Below are positions 6,068 to 8,495 of a stretch of DNA of 8,495 nucleotides, piece after piece. Numbering within the stretch: the first letter of the stretch is position 1; each line of letters starts with the position of its first letter. The position numbers were made by a program, and so were the translations under genes. The DNA is taken from the NCBI GenBank assembly GCA_030619405.1, contig JAUXBK010000108.1:1-8495 (forward strand). Direction: 5' to 3'. The DNA is from Sedimenticola sp. Its GTDB lineage: Bacteria > Pseudomonadota > Gammaproteobacteria > Chromatiales > Chromatiaceae. Below the pieces are notes generated by a model that did no database searches, was not told where the DNA came from, and was given only the letters and a program-made list of their open reading frames with translations.

Positions 6068-8495
6068 ATGTCTGCAGAGCCGATGCCGGGTAACCCCGCA
6101 ACCGATCGACTGATCGAGACCTATCGGAACTACCCGGAGGCGCAGCGCCGTATCCTCCAGGTGCTGTCGGTCGTCTACGAGCCGATCAATCAGACGACCC
6201 TGCAAAAGATTCTGCGTCAACTCGGCTGGCGGGCCCCGAATGGCCTGCCACTGGCCGAGATCATGGCAAAACCCTTTCGGGAACAGGCGCTCACCGACGG
6301 TCTGGTATTTCACGAGAAGAACTGCCTGCAGTGCTACCCGGATATAGTGGAGGTGTTGACCCGGGAAGCGGTTGCCGCGGGCCTGTTTCCGGAGATCGCC
6401 CGAGTGGCGGAAACGATCGTGCCGATCAGCGCCCGATCCTACCCGTATCACCAGGAAACCGAGCTCGGTTCGGTACGCCGTTTGCGCACTGCCCTTTACG
6501 ACGGCGACGCCAAAAAGGTTCTGAAACAACTGGGGATCAATGGCTGGTCTGGCAGGCTCACCGGAGACCGTCTCTCGAGGGAACTGATCCGGATCTGTAT
6601 TCAACCCTTCGATCGCCCGTGGTTCGACGGGCTCTCCGCCACCATTCGCTTCCAGGTCCTGGCATCTCTGTTGGACGCATCCATCGTGACACTCGACAGT
6701 TCAGCTGCTACCTGGCAGGCAATGCTGGATGCTTTCGGCGCCAGACCGCCCCACCCGGCGGTTGCCTTTTTTCTGGCCGAGCAGTGGCTCTACCGCGGCA
6801 TGCCCGAGCAGGCCGAGGCGGTGTTGCCGAATGACGGCTCTGTTCGCTGCCTCTCCCTGCAGGGCTGGAGCCATTTTATCCAGGGGCGCTACCCGGAGGC
6901 CATCGAGTATTACCAGGCCGCATTGACCGCAGAAAAAAGAAAGACCCGAAAACGCAACGTCCATATCCCCGGTCTCCCGGGTGTCTGTTTCGTGCTGGCA
7001 TTGCGCAGCAGCGACGACCCATCCCATCACGCGCTGGCCAGGAAGCAGCTGCTGATCGCGGAAAAAGCGGCAAACAATGACCGTTTCGACGCTGTTTTCC
7101 GCCTATTGGGTGACCTGCTGCAAGTCCTGTCCGGGGAGATGCAAGTCCAACAGAGTGTCTGGATGCAACGGGAATCCCTGGCTATCGAGCCCTGGCTCGA
7201 TCTGTTCCGCTGCCTGGCCCTGCACTGGACGGGGTCGAAACCGCGTTCGCGACAGCTGGCCAAACTTCTCAAATATTGCAACACGAGCCAGGAATCCGGG
7301 TTATGGTGGTACGCCTGGGAAGCGGCGCTCCTGCTCGAACGCATGAACAAGGCAGATGGTTGCGCCAGCAGCGCTGCCAAGGCGAAACAGGCCTCGGCAT
7401 TTCATTCGATAACCGATCTGTTCCGGCCGGAAGCACCCTGGGAGCGGGCATTGCGGGCCCTCAAGGGCGTCCGTGAAGGCGGCTCGGAGAGCGATACGAC
7501 GATGCCATCGGATCTGCGTATGGCCTGGCGCATCCACTGCTATAGCAGTAACTGCACCCTCGAACCCCGGGAACAGAAACGGACCAAAAAGGGTGGTTGG
7601 ACCAAGGGCCGGGCAGTCTCACTGGAACGTCTGCACCAGCAGCCAGACACCTTCGACTACATGACGCCGCAGGATCTTCGGATATGCCGGCAGATCGAGG
7701 CCGAGACGGTCTACGAATACTTTGGGCATTACCCCCGGACCGTCTACAAACTGAACAGCGATCAGGCCCTGCTCGAGGCAGTAGGACACCCGCGGCTGTT
7801 CTGGATCGATGATCCGGAGCGGCCGGTGGAGTTGATCCAGGGTGAACCGATACTGGAGGTCCGCCGTCAAAAAAACCGGCTGCAACTCCAGCTGCAACCC
7901 TGCCCTGTTCCCGACCACAATCTGATCCCGCAACTGGAAGGGAAGCGACGGCTGCGTCTGGTGGCCTTCAATACTCAGCACCGGCACATCGCCGAGATCC
8001 TGGGAGAGAAAGGACTGACCGTCCCGCTGACGGCAAAGCAACAGGTACTGGAGAGCATCACTGCCATCGCCCCCCTGCTCAGCATCCATTCCGACATCGG
8101 TGCAAACACAGGGGCGGGTGCGACGTCGGTAACCGCTGACCCCAGACCGCATATCCATCTGCGGCCGGCCGGCCCCGGCCTGGCGTTGGAATGTTATATC
8201 CGGCCCTTCGGTGAGGCGGGCCCCCTGTTTCGCCCGGGAGAGGGGGGTACCACGCTCTTCACCGAGGTCGAGGGCAAGCCGCTGCAGACGACCCGGGATG
8301 CCAATGCCGAGCAGACAAACGCTGCACGACTGCTGGAGCAGTGTCCTGAACTGGACCCGGAAGCGGGGTGGAACTGGGTATTGGAGGAGCCGGAGACCGC
8401 CCTGGATACCCTGCTCCGGCTCCAGGAACTCGGTGACGAGGTATCCCTGGAGTGGCCCCAGGGCCAGAAGATCCGGCTCACGCCCCCCTTTGAAC
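6068..8495 (+). CDS. N-terminal part of a large SNF2-family helicase/ATPase (runs off the right edge)
   Basis: One frame stays open for 809 codons from the ATG at 6068 to the window end. I recognise it as the pre-motor half of a class of very large (about 1400-residue) bacterial SNF2/DEAD-box proteins, from family-like signatures in order: G-G-W-T-K-G-R (509-515), G-H-P-R-L-F-W (573-579), H-S-D-I-G (674-678), A-D-P-R-P-H (690-695), R-P-F-G (712-715) and F-R-P-G-E-G-G (721-727). The SNF2 ATPase motifs are expected beyond 8495, so the identification rests on memory of the family. Residues 1-500 are alpha-helical in appearance; W267 to about 286 looks like a tetratricopeptide repeat (G-R-Y-P-E-A-I-E-Y-Y-Q-A-A-L). 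There is no signal peptide. Family members are taken to be DNA-dependent ATPases; the role of this class is not known to me. AAGGA (6062-6066) is only one base before the ATG, so the ATG at 6083 is an alternative start. The gene follows pgm by 60 bases and may be co-transcribed with it. Confidence 0.75.
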   Translation, partial: MSAEPMPGNPATDRLIETYRNYPEAQRRILQVLSVVYEPINQTTLQKILRQLGWRAPNGLPLAEIMAKPFREQALTDGLVFHEKNCLQCYPDIVEVLTREAVAAGLFPEIARVAETIVPISARSYPYHQETELGSVRRLRTALYDGDAKKVLKQLGINGWSGRLTGDRLSRELIRICIQPFDRPWFDGLSATIRFQVLASLLDASIVTLDSSAATWQAMLDAFGARPPHPAVAFFLAEQWLYRGMPEQAEAVLPNDGSVRCLSLQGWSHFIQGRYPEAIEYYQAALTAEKRKTRKRNVHIPGLPGVCFVLALRSSDDPSHHALARKQLLIAEKAANNDRFDAVFRLLGDLLQVLSGEMQVQQSVWMQRESLAIEPWLDLFRCLALHWTGSKPRSRQLAKLLKYCNTSQESGLWWYAWEAALLLERMNKADGCASSAAKAKQASAFHSITDLFRPEAPWERALRALKGVREGGSESDTTMPSDLRMAWRIHCYSSNCTLEPREQKRTKKGGWTKGRAVSLERLHQQPDTFDYMTPQDLRICRQIEAETVYEYFGHYPRTVYKLNSDQALLEAVGHPRLFWIDDPERPVELIQGEPILEVRRQKNRLQLQLQPCPVPDHNLIPQLEGKRRLRLVAFNTQHRHIAEILGEKGLTVPLTAKQQVLESITAIAPLLSIHSDIGANTGAGATSVTADPRPHIHLRPAGPGLALECYIRPFGEAGPLFRPGEGGTTLFTEVEGKPLQTTRDANAEQTNAARLLEQCPELDPEAGWNWVLEEPETALDTLLRLQELGDEVSLEWPQGQKIRLTPPFE

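Noticed and set aside
6044..8158. Several minus-strand open frames (186 and 179 codons, among others) at the right end
   Set aside because: They overlap the continuous plus-strand frame from 6068, which has consistent protein-like composition and family-like motifs.
1..8495. Defence island, mobile element or CRISPR array
   Set aside because: No transposase, integrase, terminal inverted repeats, regular spaced repeats or tRNA were seen. The SNF2-type protein alone, beside housekeeping genes, is not enough to call a defence system.

Overview
The window reads as an ordinary chromosomal segment of a GC-rich gammaproteobacterium. The evidence is the close match of adenylate kinase and HtpG to the E. 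coli type, a YqiB-like DUF1249 protein, and Gram-negative-style promoters and terminators. A sulfur-oxidising or Chromatiales-like lineage is only an impression from the overall protein flavour and cannot be proved here.

Layout. Positions 1-4126 hold four genes on the minus strand. In order of transcription these are htpG (Hsp90 chaperone, 4126-2234), adk (adenylate kinase, 2017-1373), a thioredoxin (1236-868) and a DUF1249/YqiB-family protein (642-139). adk and the thioredoxin gene are each followed by a clean intrinsic terminator, and the thioredoxin and DUF1249 genes each have a candidate extended -10 promoter, so these look like single-gene transcription units. The 216-base htpG-adk gap carries small repeats and a possible structured leader for adk.

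A divergent intergenic region (4127-4372) separates htpG from the plus-strand genes. On the minus strand it holds a promoter whose elements fit the heat-shock sigma factor sigma-32 well and also overlap a plausible sigma-70 promoter, as expected for htpG. On the plus strand follows pgm, an alpha-D-glucose-phosphate-specific phosphoglucomutase (4373-6007).

After pgm, one uninterrupted plus-strand reading frame starts at 6068 and runs off the right edge (809 codons visible). It looks like the N-terminal, pre-ATPase half of the very large (about 1400-residue) bacterial SNF2-family helicase/ATPase proteins; the motor domain would lie outside the window.

The functions are protein folding and stress (HtpG), thiol redox (thioredoxin), nucleotide energy balance (Adk), sugar-phosphate interconversion (Pgm) and probable DNA/chromatin-type remodelling (the SNF2 protein). 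Apart from the possible pgm-SNF2 co-transcription they do not form an obvious pathway. I found no mobile element, CRISPR array, tRNA, rRNA or convincing new system; the least understood part is the large partial SNF2-type protein.
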